Positions 8,575-20,042 of a stretch of DNA of 64,000 nucleotides are shown one piece after another; position 1 is the first letter of the stretch, and each line of letters begins with the position of its first letter. Under the pieces are notes generated by a model that saw nothing but the letters and a program-made list of their open reading frames with translations, ran no database searches and was not told where the DNA came from. Position numbers and translations under genes: made by a program. The DNA is from Alphaproteobacteria bacterium (GTDB taxonomy: Bacteria; Pseudomonadota; Alphaproteobacteria; Rhizobiales; Xanthobacteraceae), in assembly GCA_016869215.1 (NCBI GenBank), contig VGEP01000006.1, forward strand, positions 62,001 through 126,000, in the 5' to 3' direction.

Positions 8575-8697
8575 CGATCCCCCGCTCGACGCCGGTACCG
8601 CGCCCGAGATTAGCCCGGTTGACGATGGCATGGCGATCCACCACAACCGTCGCCGATTGAACCGCGCAACGTTCGGTTCACGTTGGGATCGTCAAGA

Positions 8698-10221
8698 ATG
8701 CAGAAGCGCCGCCCCGTCATGCTGGTCGTGCTGGACGGCTGGGGCTGGCGCGAGGAGACGGCCGACAACGCCGTGCGCCTCGCCAGGACACCCACGTTCG
8801 ACCGGCTGTGGGACACCTGCCCGCACGGATTTCTCCGCACCGACGGCCGCGAGGTCGGCCTGCCCGACGGCCAGATGGGCAATTCGGAGGTCGGCCATCT
8901 CAACATCGGCGCCGGGCGGGTGGTGATGCAGGACCTGCCCCGCATCGGCGACGCCGTAGCATCGGGGGAGATCGCGCGCATGCCCGCGGTCGAGAGCCTG
9001 ATCGCGGCGTTGAAGACGAGCGGCGGCACTTGTCATCTGATGGGGCTCGTCTCGCCCGGCGGCGTGCATTCGCACCAGGACCATGCCGCGGCAATGGCGC
9101 ATATTCTCGCCAATGCCGGCGTGCCGGCGGTGGTGCACGCCATCACCGACGGCCGCGATACCCCGCCGCAATCCGCCGCCGACGATTTGAAGCGGTTGAC
9201 GGCTGCGCTGCCCGCATCGGTGCCGGTCGCGACCGTCTGCGGGCGGTACTACGCCATGGACCGCGACAAGCGCTGGGAGCGGGTGAAAAAGGCCTATGAC
9301 GCCATGGTCGAGGCCGACGCGCCGCGTTTCCCCGATCCGCACGCCGCCATCGCCGACGCCTATTCCAGGCAGCAGTTCGACGAGTTCGTGATTCCCGCCG
9401 CCATCGGCGATTACCGTGGCATGAAGGACGGCGACGGCATTCTCTGCTTCAACTTCCGCGCCGACCGGGTGCGGGAAATTCTCGCCGCGATGCTCGATGC
9501 CAAGTTCGACGGCTTCCCGCGCAAGCGCGTGCTGCGCTTCGCCACCGCCGTCGGCATGGCGCAGTATTCCGACGCGCTGGACAAGCTGATGCAGACGATC
9601 TTCGCGCCGCAGACGTTTCCGAACATCCTCGGCGAAGTGGTGTCGGCGGCGGGCCGCACGCAGCTCCGCATGGCGGAAACCGAGAAGTATCCGCACGTCA
9701 CCTACTTCCTCAACGGCGGGCGCGAGGAGCCCTACAAGGGCGAGGACCGCATCATGGTGCCCTCGCCCAAGGTCGCGACCTACGATCTGCAGCCGGAAAT
9801 GTCCGCGCCGGAACTGACCGACAAGGCCGTCGCCGCGATCGACTCCGGAAAGTACGACCTGATCGTACTCAACTTTGCCAACCCGGACATGGTCGGCCAT
9901 ACCGGCAGCCTGCCCGCCGCGATCAAGGCGGTGGAGACGGTGGACTTTGGGCTCGGACGGATCGCCGATGCCGTCGAACGCTCCGGCGGGGCGCTGTTCG
10001 TCACCGCCGATCACGGCAATTGCGAAATGATGCGCGACCCCATCACAGGCGGGCCGCACACCGCGCACACTACCAATCCGGTGCCTGCGATGCTGGTCGG
10101 CGCACGCAACCGGCTGCTGGTCGAGCAGGGCCGGCTTGCCGACATCGCGCCGACGCTGCTCGAGCTGATGGAAATCCCGCAGCCAAAGGAAATGACGGGG
10201 CGTTCGCTGCTGCGAGGTTAG
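8698..10221 (+). CDS. gpmI: 2,3-bisphosphoglycerate-independent phosphoglycerate mutase
   Basis: The 507-residue enzyme interconverts 3- and 2-phosphoglycerate in glycolysis and gluconeogenesis using two Mn2+ and a phosphoserine intermediate. Clear marks are VVLDGWGWRE at the N-terminus (metal site), the catalytic Ser in QMGNSEVGHLNIGAG, the ITDGRDTPP block and the C-terminal metal site FVTADHGNCE. ATG 8698 matches the family N-terminus; an in-frame TTG at 8683 is possible. It converges with dapB, leaving 75 bases that include a C-rich/G-rich inverted stretch. Confidence 0.96.
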   Translation: MQKRRPVMLVVLDGWGWREETADNAVRLARTPTFDRLWDTCPHGFLRTDGREVGLPDGQMGNSEVGHLNIGAGRVVMQDLPRIGDAVASGEIARMPAVESLIAALKTSGGTCHLMGLVSPGGVHSHQDHAAAMAHILANAGVPAVVHAITDGRDTPPQSAADDLKRLTAALPASVPVATVCGRYYAMDRDKRWERVKKAYDAMVEADAPRFPDPHAAIADAYSRQQFDEFVIPAAIGDYRGMKDGDGILCFNFRADRVREILAAMLDAKFDGFPRKRVLRFATAVGMAQYSDALDKLMQTIFAPQTFPNILGEVVSAAGRTQLRMAETEKYPHVTYFLNGGREEPYKGEDRIMVPSPKVATYDLQPEMSAPELTDKAVAAIDSGKYDLIVLNFANPDMVGHTGSLPAAIKAVETVDFGLGRIADAVERSGGALFVTADHGNCEMMRDPITGGPHTAHTTNPVPAMLVGARNRLLVEQGRLADIAPTLLELMEIPQPKEMTGRSLLRG

Positions 10222-10296
10222 GCTCGCATTACCGGGCACTCTGCCACCCCCTGGAGGGGGAGGGCGGCGGGGCAAGCGGCAACGCCGCCGAAGTAA

Positions 10297-11106
10297 TTAA
10301 AAATCCTTCAGCCCGAGCACATCCGCCATCGAGTAAAGCCCCGGCTTCTGGCCGCGCGCCCACAGCGCCGCGTGCAGCGCGCCGCGCGCAAAGATCATGC
10401 GGTCCTCGGCGCGGTGCACCAGCTCCACGCGCTCGGCGGGGCCGGCAAAGATCACGCTGTGTTCGCCGACCACCGTGCCCCCGCGCAACGACGCAAAACC
10501 GATGTCGCCGGGATTGCGCGCACCGGTTTCGCCGTCGCGGCCGCGTGCGGAATGCTGCGCCAGATCGATGCCGCGTCCAGCCGCCGCCGCGCGGCCGAAC
10601 ATCAGCGCGGTGCCGGACGGCGCGTCGATCTTCTTGTTGTGGTGCATTTCGAAGATTTCGATGTCGAAGCTCTCGTCGAGCGTCTTCGCCACGCGCTTGG
10701 TCAGCGCCGCGATCAGATTGACGCCGAGGCTGAAGTTGCCCGACTTCACCACCGCGGCGCTCTTCGCCGAGGCTTCGATCTTCGCGTCGTCGTCCTTCGA
10801 ATGCCCGGTGGTGCCGACGATGTGCACCTTGCCCGCGGTCAGCCCTGCAAATCCAACGCTCGCCTTGGGCACGGTGAAATCCACGATGCCGTCGGCCTTC
10901 GCCAGCAGCGCCGCGGCGTCCGCCGACAGGGCGATGCCGTTTGCCGGCAGCCCGGACAACACCCCGGAATCCTGTCCGAGCAGCGGCGAGCGCGCGTCCT
11001 CCACCGCGCCCGCGAGCGCGAGCCCCTTGGTCTCGGCGATGGCGCGGATCAGCGTGCGACCCATGCGCCCGCCTGCCCCGGCCACGATCAATCGCATGTC
11101 GGACAT
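10297..11106 (-). CDS. dapB: 4-hydroxy-tetrahydrodipicolinate reductase
   Basis: DapB catalyses the NAD(P)H-dependent reduction step in the diaminopimelate/lysine pathway. The 269-residue protein has the nucleotide-binding motif [12 protein letters not shown] at its N-terminus, VGTTGHS in the middle and the catalytic/substrate motif [17 protein letters not shown] 11106 has GGAGG six bases upstream and was preferred over the in-frame start at 11130. It is the last gene of a leftward run with the DUF1330 gene, pyrF and an FMN reductase. Confidence 0.96.
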   Translation of the reverse strand: MSDMRLIVAGAGGRMGRTLIRAIAETKGLALAGAVEDARSPLLGQDSGVLSGLPANGIALSADAAALLAKADGIVDFTVPKASVGFAGLTAGKVHIVGTTGHSKDDDAKIEASAKSAAVVKSGNFSLGVNLIAALTKRVAKTLDESFDIEIFEMHHNKKIDAPSGTALMFGRAAAAGRGIDLAQHSARGRDGETGARNPGDIGFASLRGGTVVGEHSVIFAGPAERVELVHRAEDRMIFARGALHAALWARGQKPGLYSMADVLGLKDF

Positions 11107-11136
11107 CGTCAACCTCCGGCAGCCGTGCAACGCAAC

Positions 11137-11766
11137 TCAGTTCTTGCCATCGTAGCCTTCGATGACGAGCAGATCGACATCCGCCTTGCCCATGCGCAGC
11201 GCCTTGGCCGCCTGGTACTCCGGCGAGCGGTAGCAGGCGATCGCCGCGTCGTAGCTCGGATATTCGATCACGACGGTGCGAGAGCGCATTTTTCCCTCGG
11301 TCACCTGCTGTTTGCCGCCGCGCACCAGGAAGCGCGCGCCGTACTTGCCGAACGCCTTGGCGTTCTCGGCCTGATAGGGCTTGTAGCCCTCCACGTCATG
11401 GATATCGACGTGGGCAATCCAGTAGCCCTTCAGCGCACCGGGCGCGGGCGGCGCGCCGATCGGCGGCGGCTGCGGGCCATCGTAGCCCTCGACAACCAGG
11501 AAGTCGCATTCGCAGTGGCCATCGCGCAGATGATGCGCGTGCGTGTACTCGGGCGAAGAATGAGCGGCGAGCGCCAGGTCGAACGAATCGAATTGGCGCA
11601 GGATGTTGCGCGCGCGCATCTTGCCTTCCATCACCTCGCGCCGGCCGCCGCGCGCCAGCAGCGTCGAGCCGTTGGTCTTATGCCAGGCGTCGGCTGTCGT
11701 GCGGTACGGCAGGAACTTGTCCATGTTCGGGACGTCGAGGTGCGGAATCCAGTAACCCTTGGGCAT
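11137..11766 (-). CDS. Tandem DUF1330 protein
   Basis: The 209-residue protein contains two copies of the DUF1330 ferredoxin-like fold, at about residues 1-97 and 112-208. Each starts with a KGYWI-H-D segment, includes EGKM-R in the middle, and ends with a VVEGYDG or VIEGYDG motif, with a Pro-rich linker between. Single DUF1330 proteins are about 95 residues and dimerise, so this is a fused pseudo-dimer. An AGGAGG ribosome site supports ATG 11766. It lies between pyrF and dapB; the function is unknown. Confidence 0.85.
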   Translation of the reverse strand: MPKGYWIPHLDVPNMDKFLPYRTTADAWHKTNGSTLLARGGRREVMEGKMRARNILRQFDSFDLALAAHSSPEYTHAHHLRDGHCECDFLVVEGYDGPQPPPIGAPPAPGALKGYWIAHVDIHDVEGYKPYQAENAKAFGKYGARFLVRGGKQQVTEGKMRSRTVVIEYPSYDAAIACYRSPEYQAAKALRMGKADVDLLVIEGYDGKN

Positions 11767-11777
11767 GCGTCCTCCTG

Positions 11778-12473
11778 TCATTCCGCCGCGGCCGCGATCT
11801 CGCGAACGATGGCGTCCGCAGCCTGCCTCGGGTCGGGCGCGGCGACAATCGGCCGGCCGACGACGAGATAGTCCGCACCGGCTGAAATCGCCGCGGCGGG
11901 CGTCTGAATGCGCTTCTGGTCGCCCTTGTCGGCGCCCTCGGGGCGGATGCCCGGCGTTACCAGCACCATGCCGTCGGAGACGATCGGCTTGATCTGCGCC
12001 GCCTCGGCGGCCGAGCAGACAAGACCGTCGACGCCGATGTCGCGCGCCTGTCCGGCGCGCTCGGCGACCAGCTCGGAAACCGTAAAGTCGTAGCCCGCGG
12101 CCGCAAGATCGGCGTCGTCGTAGGACGTCAGCACCGTCACCGCGAGGATGCGCAAGTTGGTGCCTTTGCGGGCGTCGACCGCGGCATGCATGGTCTGCGG
12201 ATAGGCATGCACGGTGAGGAAGGTCGCGCCGAGTTTCGCAACGCTTTCCACGCCCTTGCCGACGGTGTTGCCGATGTCGTGCAGTTTGAGGTCGAGGAAC
12301 ACCCGCTTGCCCGAGCGCACCAGCGTCTCGGCAAATGCAAGCCCGCCCGCAAATGCGAGCTGATAGCCGATCTTGTAGAACGTCACCGCATCGCCGAGCT
12401 TCGCCACCATCGCTTCCGCTTCGGCAACGGACGACAGGTCGAGTGCCACGATCAGGCGGTCCCGCGGATTCAT
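11778..12473 (-). CDS. pyrF: Orotidine 5'-phosphate decarboxylase
   Basis: PyrF makes UMP from OMP, the last step of de novo pyrimidine synthesis. The 231-residue TIM barrel shows LIVALDLSS at the first strand, the catalytic Lys/Asp network in [22 protein letters not shown] in the phosphate loop region and YLVVGRPI near the end. The start overlaps the FMN reductase stop as ATGA (12470-12473), so translation is probably coupled. Confidence 0.96.
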   Translation of the reverse strand: MNPRDRLIVALDLSSVAEAEAMVAKLGDAVTFYKIGYQLAFAGGLAFAETLVRSGKRVFLDLKLHDIGNTVGKGVESVAKLGATFLTVHAYPQTMHAAVDARKGTNLRILAVTVLTSYDDADLAAAGYDFTVSELVAERAGQARDIGVDGLVCSAAEAAQIKPIVSDGMVLVTPGIRPEGADKGDQKRIQTPAAAISAGADYLVVGRPIVAAPDPRQAADAIVREIAAAAE

Positions 12474-13051
12474 TGCGAAAGCTCCCGCGCCGCTTCTGTC
12501 AGCCGCTGCGCCACGCGCTTGAGCGCGTTCGCGGCACGCTCCTCCTTCAGATTGTCCATGTCGTCGAACGCCTCGCCCGCACGGAACACCGTGATCTGCT
12601 CGGGCAGCACCAGCGCGCCGCAGCCGAGCTCCAATACCTGCCGCAGCGCCATCAGCGAGCGCAGAGCGCCATAGGGCGAATCCGATGCACCGCCGAGCGC
12701 GAACACCCGGTTCTTGAACACCGCAAGCGGCGGCTCGCCGCGCTCGCGCACGCGCGAAATCCAGTCGATGGTGTTCTTCAGAAGCGGCGTGACCGACGCG
12801 TTGTATTCGGGGCTGGCGATGAACACGCCGGAATGCGCGGCCATCGTCTGCTTAAGCTTTGCGGCATTGCCCGGAACGCCCGACCTGGCTTCGAGATCGC
12901 CGTCGTAGATCGGCAAGGGATAGTCCTCAAGCGAGATGCGGGTCACTTCGGCCCCCGCGAGCGCCAGTTCCTTGGCCGCCAGCGCGGCCAGCCGCGCATT
13001 GTGCGAGCCGGTGCGGATCGAGCCGGCAAAGACCAGAATCTTGGAAGGCAT
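12470..13051 (-). CDS. NAD(P)H-dependent FMN reductase (flavodoxin-like)
   Basis: The 193-residue protein has the flavodoxin-like fold of the NADPH-dependent FMN reductase/quinone reductase family: [18 protein letters not shown] at the N-terminus binds FMN phosphate and [11 protein letters not shown] is the isoalloxazine loop. Members reduce FMN, quinones, azo dyes or chromate, so a specific substrate cannot be given. It leads the run with pyrF, the DUF1330 gene and dapB. Confidence 0.85.
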   Translation of the reverse strand: MPSKILVFAGSIRTGSHNARLAALAAKELALAGAEVTRISLEDYPLPIYDGDLEARSGVPGNAAKLKQTMAAHSGVFIASPEYNASVTPLLKNTIDWISRVRERGEPPLAVFKNRVFALGGASDSPYGALRSLMALRQVLELGCGALVLPEQITVFRAGEAFDDMDNLKEERAANALKRVAQRLTEAARELSQ

Positions 13052-13135
13052 GGACGGCTCCGGACCGCCGCCACAACTAGCATGTCGGGGTTCGACACGT
13101 CATGGCCGTCGCGGTTACGGCAGACCGTGGATCGT

Positions 13136-13774
13136 TCAGGATTTGCGGTAAACCCACACGCGCGCCGGCGGCACGTTGGTCCAGACCAGCTTCGAGGCTT
13201 CGCCGGTGATACCGGCCGCCCGCATCGGAACGGGCGTGACCATCGCGTAGGTGAACTGGATGAACGGCGCGGAGGGCGCCATCAGCTCGAACGCCTCGGA
13301 CACGAGCCCGAGCCGCCGCTTGAACGGCTTGGTCTGCAGCGGCAGGCCCGACACGACCGCCGACGCCGGCTCACGCAACAGGCCGCCGAGCAAGTGCTGG
13401 ATGCGATAGGCGTCGCCCTGGATCACGGTCGCTTCCGGATAGCGCGTCCGCAGCATCCGGCAGAACGTCGGGTTGAACTCGACCAGCACCAGCCGCGACG
13501 GCTCGATGCCCCGCTCCACCAGCGCCCGCGTCACTGCCCCGGTGCCGGAGCCAAGCTCGATCACAGGACCGGGCGCCTCCGGGTCGACGTAGCTCGCCAT
13601 CATCCGCGCCAGCGCCTTGCCCGACGGGGTCACAGCCCCCATAGACAGCGGCTTCTCGATCCACGACCGGATAAACGCGACTTCGTCCAGAATCCGAACG
13701 CCGTTGCGCTGTTCGAATAAACGAATGCGCCGTTCGACCTTCTTTTCAAGCACTTGGAGGGCAAGCAATGGCAT
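13136..13774 (-). CDS. PmtA-like phospholipid N-methyltransferase
   Basis: A SAM-dependent methyltransferase of about 212 residues. The SAM motif is VIELGSGTGAVTRAL, followed by LVLVEFNPTFC and VIQGDAY; the upstream block FIRSWIEKPLSMGAVTPSGKAL matches the rhizobial PmtA family, which methylates phosphatidylethanolamine toward phosphatidylcholine. The position beside dnaJ is typical in this order. The start is uncertain: ATG 13774 has no clear ribosome site, and an in-frame TTG at 13846 or an internal start cannot be excluded. Some proteins of this type have other methyl acceptors. Confidence 0.72.
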   Translation of the reverse strand: MPLLALQVLEKKVERRIRLFEQRNGVRILDEVAFIRSWIEKPLSMGAVTPSGKALARMMASYVDPEAPGPVIELGSGTGAVTRALVERGIEPSRLVLVEFNPTFCRMLRTRYPEATVIQGDAYRIQHLLGGLLREPASAVVSGLPLQTKPFKRRLGLVSEAFELMAPSAPFIQFTYAMVTPVPMRAAGITGEASKLVWTNVPPARVWVYRKS

Positions 13775-13852
13775 GGGCGACAACTGGCTTACGTCATTGC
13801 GGCATTTCGACCCAACATCGGTAAAGAACCGGCGCGCAGGGGTCAAGCCGGG

Positions 13853-14992
13853 TCAGCCGGAGCCGGTTCCGGTGCCGAAAAGCTCCTTGACACGGGCAAA
13901 GAAGCCCGCGGATTCCGGCTGGGTGTCCTTGGACGACAATTTTTCGAACTCGGACAGCAATTCACGCTGTTTCTTGGTCAAATTCTGGGGCGTCTCGACC
14001 ACGACCTGGACGTACATATCGCCGGACTGCTTGGACCGCAGGACGGGCATTCCCTTGCCTGACAGCCGGAACCGGCGGCCGGATTGCGTGCCGGGCGTGA
14101 TCTTCACCCGAGCCTTGCCGCCATCGATCGACGGCACCTCAAACTCGCCGCCGAGCGAGGCCGCCACCATCGACACCGGCACCCGGCAGTGCAGATCGGC
14201 GCCGTCGCGCTGGAAGAAGTCGTGCGCGGCGATCGACAGGAAGATGTAGAGGTCGCCCGACGGTCCGCCGCGGACGCCGGCCTCGCCTTCGCCGGCGAGG
14301 CGAATGCGGGTGCCGTCCTCCACGCCGGGCGGAATGTTGACCGAAAGCATGCGCTCGCGCGTCACGCGGCCCGAACCCGAGCACGACGGACACGGGTCCT
14401 CGATCACCTGGCCCCGGCCCTGACACACGGGACAGGTGCGCTCCAACGTGAAAAACCCGCCCTGGGTATGCCGGACGCGGCCGTGGCCGCCGCAGTGCTG
14501 GCAGGTCTTCGGCTTGGTGCCGGCCTTGGCGCCGGTGCCCGAACACGGCTCGCAGGTGACCGACGTCGGCAACCGCACCTGCGCATTCTTGCCGAGGTAC
14601 GCCTCCTCCAGCGTGATCTCCATGTTGAAGCGCAGATCCGCGCCGCGCTCGCGGCCGCCGCTGCGCTGACGGCCGCCGGACATGCCGAAGATGCCTTCGA
14701 AGATGTCCGCGAAAGCCGAGCCGAAGTCGTTGCCGAAACCGTGCGCACCGTTGCCCGTGCCGCCCTGTTCGAACGCGGCATGGCCGAAGCGGTCGTAGGC
14801 GGCGCGCTTGTCGCCGTCCTTCAGCACGTCGTAGGCCTCGTTGACTTCCTTGAACTTGGCCTCGCAATCCTTGTCGCCGGGATTGCGGTCGGGATGGTGC
14901 TGCATGGCGAGCTTGCGATACGCGGCCTTCATGTCGGCTTCGCTCGCACCGCGCTGAACGCCCAGGGTTTCGTAGTAGCAGCGTTTAGCCAC
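13853..14992 (-). CDS. dnaJ: Chaperone DnaJ (type I Hsp40)
   Basis: The 379-residue co-chaperone stimulates DnaK ATPase and delivers unfolded clients. In order it has a J domain (residues 1-75, HPD within [11 protein letters not shown]), a Gly/Phe-rich linker, a zinc domain with the four repeats [24 protein letters not shown] and CPSCSGSG, and C-terminal substrate-binding domains. It lies downstream of dnaK in the same direction, separated by 156 bases containing a strong terminator-like hairpin, so dnaJ is probably expressed at a lower level or also from its own promoter. Confidence 0.98.
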   Translation of the reverse strand: MAKRCYYETLGVQRGASEADMKAAYRKLAMQHHPDRNPGDKDCEAKFKEVNEAYDVLKDGDKRAAYDRFGHAAFEQGGTGNGAHGFGNDFGSAFADIFEGIFGMSGGRQRSGGRERGADLRFNMEITLEEAYLGKNAQVRLPTSVTCEPCSGTGAKAGTKPKTCQHCGGHGRVRHTQGGFFTLERTCPVCQGRGQVIEDPCPSCSGSGRVTRERMLSVNIPPGVEDGTRIRLAGEGEAGVRGGPSGDLYIFLSIAAHDFFQRDGADLHCRVPVSMVAASLGGEFEVPSIDGGKARVKITPGTQSGRRFRLSGKGMPVLRSKQSGDMYVQVVVETPQNLTKKQRELLSEFEKLSSKDTQPESAGFFARVKELFGTGTGSG

Positions 14993-15070
14993 GCATTCCC
15001 CCGCTCGAGTCTACCGCTTCATGCGCGCGGGCGATCGGCCGGATCGCGGCGCAAAGTCCGGGGCATCGAT

Positions 15071-15129
15071 GATAAAAAATAAGGCCCTCATCCTCAGAGA
15101 CGGTCTCCGGTCTCTCCTGGATGAGGGCC
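15071..15129 (-). terminator. Rho-independent terminator/attenuator between dnaK and dnaJ
   Basis: Read on the minus strand, an 11-base stem GGCCCTCATCC (15129-15119) pairs perfectly with GGATGAGGGCC (15093-15083). The loop holds a further short stem (AGAGAC with GTCTCT), and the tail TTATTTTTTATC (15082-15071) follows immediately. This is a textbook intrinsic terminator just after dnaK. As dnaJ has the same direction, it may work as a partial terminator that sets the dnaK:dnaJ ratio. Confidence 0.88.
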
Positions 15130-15148
15130 ATGCTTTGACTCCGGGCAA

Positions 15149-17074
<1,926 letters not shown>

Positions 17075-17177
17075 GTTAAGCCCTCTCTTTCACGGCAGAC
17101 CGGCAGGACCCACGTGGGCGCCCTGAACCAGCCCCCAAATAAATACGCAGTTCGCCGCCCTCGGCGGCGTCATGGCT

Positions 17178-17206
17178 CATATAGGAGGGGGCCTTTGGGC
17201 CGCAAG
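17178..17206 (-). promoter_or_regulatory. Candidate RpoH (sigma-32) promoter for dnaK
   Basis: On the minus strand CTTGCGG (17206-17200) is followed, 18 bases after its CTTG, by CTATATG (17184-17178), preceded by C. This fits the alphaproteobacterial heat-shock consensus CTTG, N17-18, CYTATNT. The predicted start leaves a dnaK leader of about 95 bases. It lies just past the stop of the upstream membrane-protein gene (17223), beside a CTTGAC/GTCAAG inverted repeat at 17212-17227. Confidence 0.65.
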
Positions 17207-17222
17207 GACTTCTTGACCCCCG

Positions 17223-18995
17223 TCAAGACCTTACCCGGTAAACCGCCAGAGGCTGCATGTCCGGGACCTTTTCCAGCCAGGGCGGAACGCGGCCGGCCTG
17301 CAATTGTCCCCAAAGACTCCGGCCGCGGGCGGGTTCGGCGAGACCGTCGGGCGGCCGCGGCCCGCAGGTCATCACATAGCGCGCGTTGGACTGTCTTAGG
17401 ACCTCGCGCGCCTGCTCCGGCGGCGACGCAAGCGCGCGATGCGCGCCGACGATCCCGCGGGACAGCCGATGGTATGACGCGGCCATGGCCGAATGCGGGG
17501 TCAGGGCGAGGATATAAGGGCCGAAGCTGACGTCGGCCGCGATCAGCCCTCGCGGCAGTCCGGCCAGCGCCGCATAGCTCGCATTCAGGAGGCAATGCCG
17601 GCTCTCCGGGCGTGCGAAGCTATCCCTGTCTTGAAGGCCGGTCGCGTGCGCGACCGTGATCGCACCCGCCGACACCGCCATCGGCGTCAGCATCAGACCG
17701 GCGGCGACCTTTGCCGCAAGCAGACGCAGCCGCAGCAATTCGAACACCCGCGGCGCAAGCGCGGCCACCAAGGGCATGCCGAGCCAGATCGCGTAGGAAT
17801 AGCCGCGGATGGCAAACCAGGTGGTGCCCGCAGCCGCGAGGAACATGGCGGCAGCGGTGATGAAACCGAAGTCGCGCCGCAGCCGCGGGTCGCCGGCGAG
17901 AACGATCCCCGCCAGCAGCGCCGCCACGGGGAATGCGGCAATGCCCGCGGCGGTCAGCGGCTTGGATTTGATCACCGCCAGCAGCGGCTGAAGCTCGCGG
18001 ACATGATCGTGCCAGACCGGCCAGATCGCGGGATCGACGGTGGCGAACGGTCCGCGGATGCAGCGCGGTTCGAGCAGCAGGAACACCGCAAGTGCGAGGC
18101 TGCCCGCGCCCGCGACGGCAAGCGCCCGCGTCAGCGCTTGCGGATGCGCAAGCCTGCCGGCGAGGGCCAGCACAAGGCCCGCGCACACGGCGGCGGCCAT
18201 GCCGTTAACCGCAATCGAATCGCATGCGGGCGTCTCCCAGCGCCACGGCGGAACGCTGACGAGGAATGCCGCGAAGGCCGAAGCGGCTAGCGACAGCCCG
18301 TAGTCGCGGAGCGCGCGTGCGGCGATCGCATCGGCGACGCTGCGCAGCGCGAGCATCGCGCCGCAGACCGCGAGGTACGGCAGACTCTCGAAGCCCACGG
18401 CAAGCGCGAATCCACTCAGCGCGCCTGCGGCCGCAGCAATCCATCGCGCGCGATCCGACCACACGACCGCAGCCGCGACCAGAAGCGTGAGCGCGATCTG
18501 GACATTGTGATGATCGATGCGTCCGGGCGTGAACTGCTGATAGGCCGGCACGCCGACCAGCGCGAGCAGCAATGCAATCGTCGCCGCCTCGCGTCCCGCG
18601 ATCCGCCAAGCGATCGCGGTCATTCCGGCGATGGTCGGCAGCAGCCATAAGAGCGGCCACCACGCGCGCATCAGCCGCTCGGCGGCGGCCTGATCGGCGA
18701 ACAGCCGGAAGATCGAATAAAGCCCGGCCAGGCCCGCGTCGATCAGGCGCGACCAGTGCGAGTCGTAGCCCTCCGGCGGCTGCAGGCGCGTCACGTGCAG
18801 ATCGAACCAGCCGCCGAACAGGCCGGCGCCGCCGAGCCATGTCCGCATCTGCACCAGCCGCATGGCGTCGTCGGTATCCAACAGCGTTTCCGCGGTCTGG
18901 TCCCAGAACTGAACCAGCAGGGCCAATGCGGCGAGCAGCCACACCAATGCCACCAGGATCGCGATATTGGGCTGGCGCAACAGGCTTGCGGGCAT
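17223..18995 (-). CDS. Polytopic membrane protein, GT-C glycosyltransferase-like
   Basis: The 590-residue protein has about a dozen hydrophobic helices and a soluble C-terminal region of about 120 residues. After the first helix comes LLDTDDAMRLVQMRTWL (D40, D42, D43): an acidic motif in the first periplasmic loop, as in GT-C enzymes such as STT3 and ArnT that use polyprenyl-linked sugars. PPEGYDSHWSRLID and FTPGRIDHHNVQ also look like conserved loop motifs. ATG 18995 precedes the first helix. The GT-C call is inference from topology and motif; donor and acceptor are unknown. It diverges from the exported-protein gene at 19085. Confidence 0.65.
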   Translation of the reverse strand: MPASLLRQPNIAILVALVWLLAALALLVQFWDQTAETLLDTDDAMRLVQMRTWLGGAGLFGGWFDLHVTRLQPPEGYDSHWSRLIDAGLAGLYSIFRLFADQAAAERLMRAWWPLLWLLPTIAGMTAIAWRIAGREAATIALLLALVGVPAYQQFTPGRIDHHNVQIALTLLVAAAVVWSDRARWIAAAAGALSGFALAVGFESLPYLAVCGAMLALRSVADAIAARALRDYGLSLAASAFAAFLVSVPPWRWETPACDSIAVNGMAAAVCAGLVLALAGRLAHPQALTRALAVAGAGSLALAVFLLLEPRCIRGPFATVDPAIWPVWHDHVRELQPLLAVIKSKPLTAAGIAAFPVAALLAGIVLAGDPRLRRDFGFITAAAMFLAAAGTTWFAIRGYSYAIWLGMPLVAALAPRVFELLRLRLLAAKVAAGLMLTPMAVSAGAITVAHATGLQDRDSFARPESRHCLLNASYAALAGLPRGLIAADVSFGPYILALTPHSAMAASYHRLSRGIVGAHRALASPPEQAREVLRQSNARYVMTCGPRPPDGLAEPARGRSLWGQLQAGRVPPWLEKVPDMQPLAVYRVRS

Positions 18996-19084
18996 GGTCC
19001 GGCCATGGCGCGGGACGCGCCAAAGGGTCAAGAGATCGCCCAACCGGGTTGAGTTTCGCTTAACACAGCGGCATATCGGCTCCA

Positions 19085-20041
19085 ATGAACCGCGCTTCGG
19101 GAATCGGATCGCTGGCGGCGGGCATCGCAACCGCCCTCTGGATTGCTGTCGCAGGAGCCGCGGAAGCGGTATTTCCGCCGGCCTCGTTGCTGGGTCTTGT
19201 GCCGCCGCCCGGCATGACGGCCAGCAGCAGCTTCCCGGGCTTCCAGGACGAGACCAACAACGCCTACATCCGGCTGGTCGCCCTGCCGGGAGGCGCGTTC
19301 GCGGAAATCGAAAAGACCATGACCAATGATGCCTTGCGCAAGCAGGGCATGGCGGTCGACAAACGCGAGTCGCTCAAATTGCCGGGCGGCCGGGCGATCC
19401 TGCTGTCCGCAAGGCAGCAAGCCGACGGGATTCAAATCCGCAAGTGGCTTCTCATCGTACCGCTGAAGGACGTCACCGCGCTGGTGTCGTTCGAAATGCC
19501 GGTCCAGGCCGCGTCGCGCTATCCAGACGCGGCGATCCGCAAGGCGCTCGTGAGCGTCGTGGCGCGCGCCAAGGTGCCCGACGAAGAGCAGCTTGCGCTG
19601 CTGCCGTTCCGCGTCGGCGAAATGGCCGGAATGCGGGTGGCGCGCGTCGTGCCGGGCGTCGCAGTTCAGCTCACGGACGGACCCAAGGACTCCTTCGACG
19701 ACGCCACGGACCAGCCGCATGTTGTGATCTCGGTGGCACCCGGCGGGCCGGCGCGGCTCGACGATCGCGATAACTTCGCCCGCCTCGCGTTCACCGGACT
19801 GCCGGCGCTGAAGGACGTGAAGCTCGTCAACTCGGAATCGATGCGGATCAGCGGCCTGGCCGGTCACGAACTTCGCGCCGAAGGCAAGGACGCAAAGAGC
19901 GGCTCCGAGATCGTCGTGGTGCAATGGCTGCGCTTCGGCACCGGCGGCTACATGCGCATTCTGGCGTTCGCGCCGAAAGAGAACTGGAACCAGTCGTTCA
20001 CCCGCTTTCGCGCGGTGCGCGACGGCCTCGGCAACCGCTGA
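19085..20041 (+). CDS. Exported protein of unknown function
   Basis: The 318-residue protein has an N-terminal signal peptide (hydrophobic residues about 8-25, likely cleavage after AGAAEA). The mature part is mixed alpha/beta with no metal or catalytic motif that I recognise; it contains LLGLVPPPGM near the start and WLRFGTGGYMRILAFAP near the end. It is divergent from the GT-C-like gene and ends two bases from the converging grpE stop. A periplasmic location is the only supported inference. Confidence 0.7.
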   Translation: MNRASGIGSLAAGIATALWIAVAGAAEAVFPPASLLGLVPPPGMTASSSFPGFQDETNNAYIRLVALPGGAFAEIEKTMTNDALRKQGMAVDKRESLKLPGGRAILLSARQQADGIQIRKWLLIVPLKDVTALVSFEMPVQAASRYPDAAIRKALVSVVARAKVPDEEQLALLPFRVGEMAGMRVARVVPGVAVQLTDGPKDSFDDATDQPHVVISVAPGGPARLDDRDNFARLAFTGLPALKDVKLVNSESMRISGLAGHELRAEGKDAKSGSEIVVVQWLRFGTGGYMRILAFAPKENWNQSFTRFRAVRDGLGNR

Positions 20042-20042
20042 G

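Noticed and set aside
10222-10296. A C-rich/G-rich inverted stretch between gpmI and dapB as a terminator
   Set aside because: The possible loop is only about two bases and no T-tract follows on either strand.
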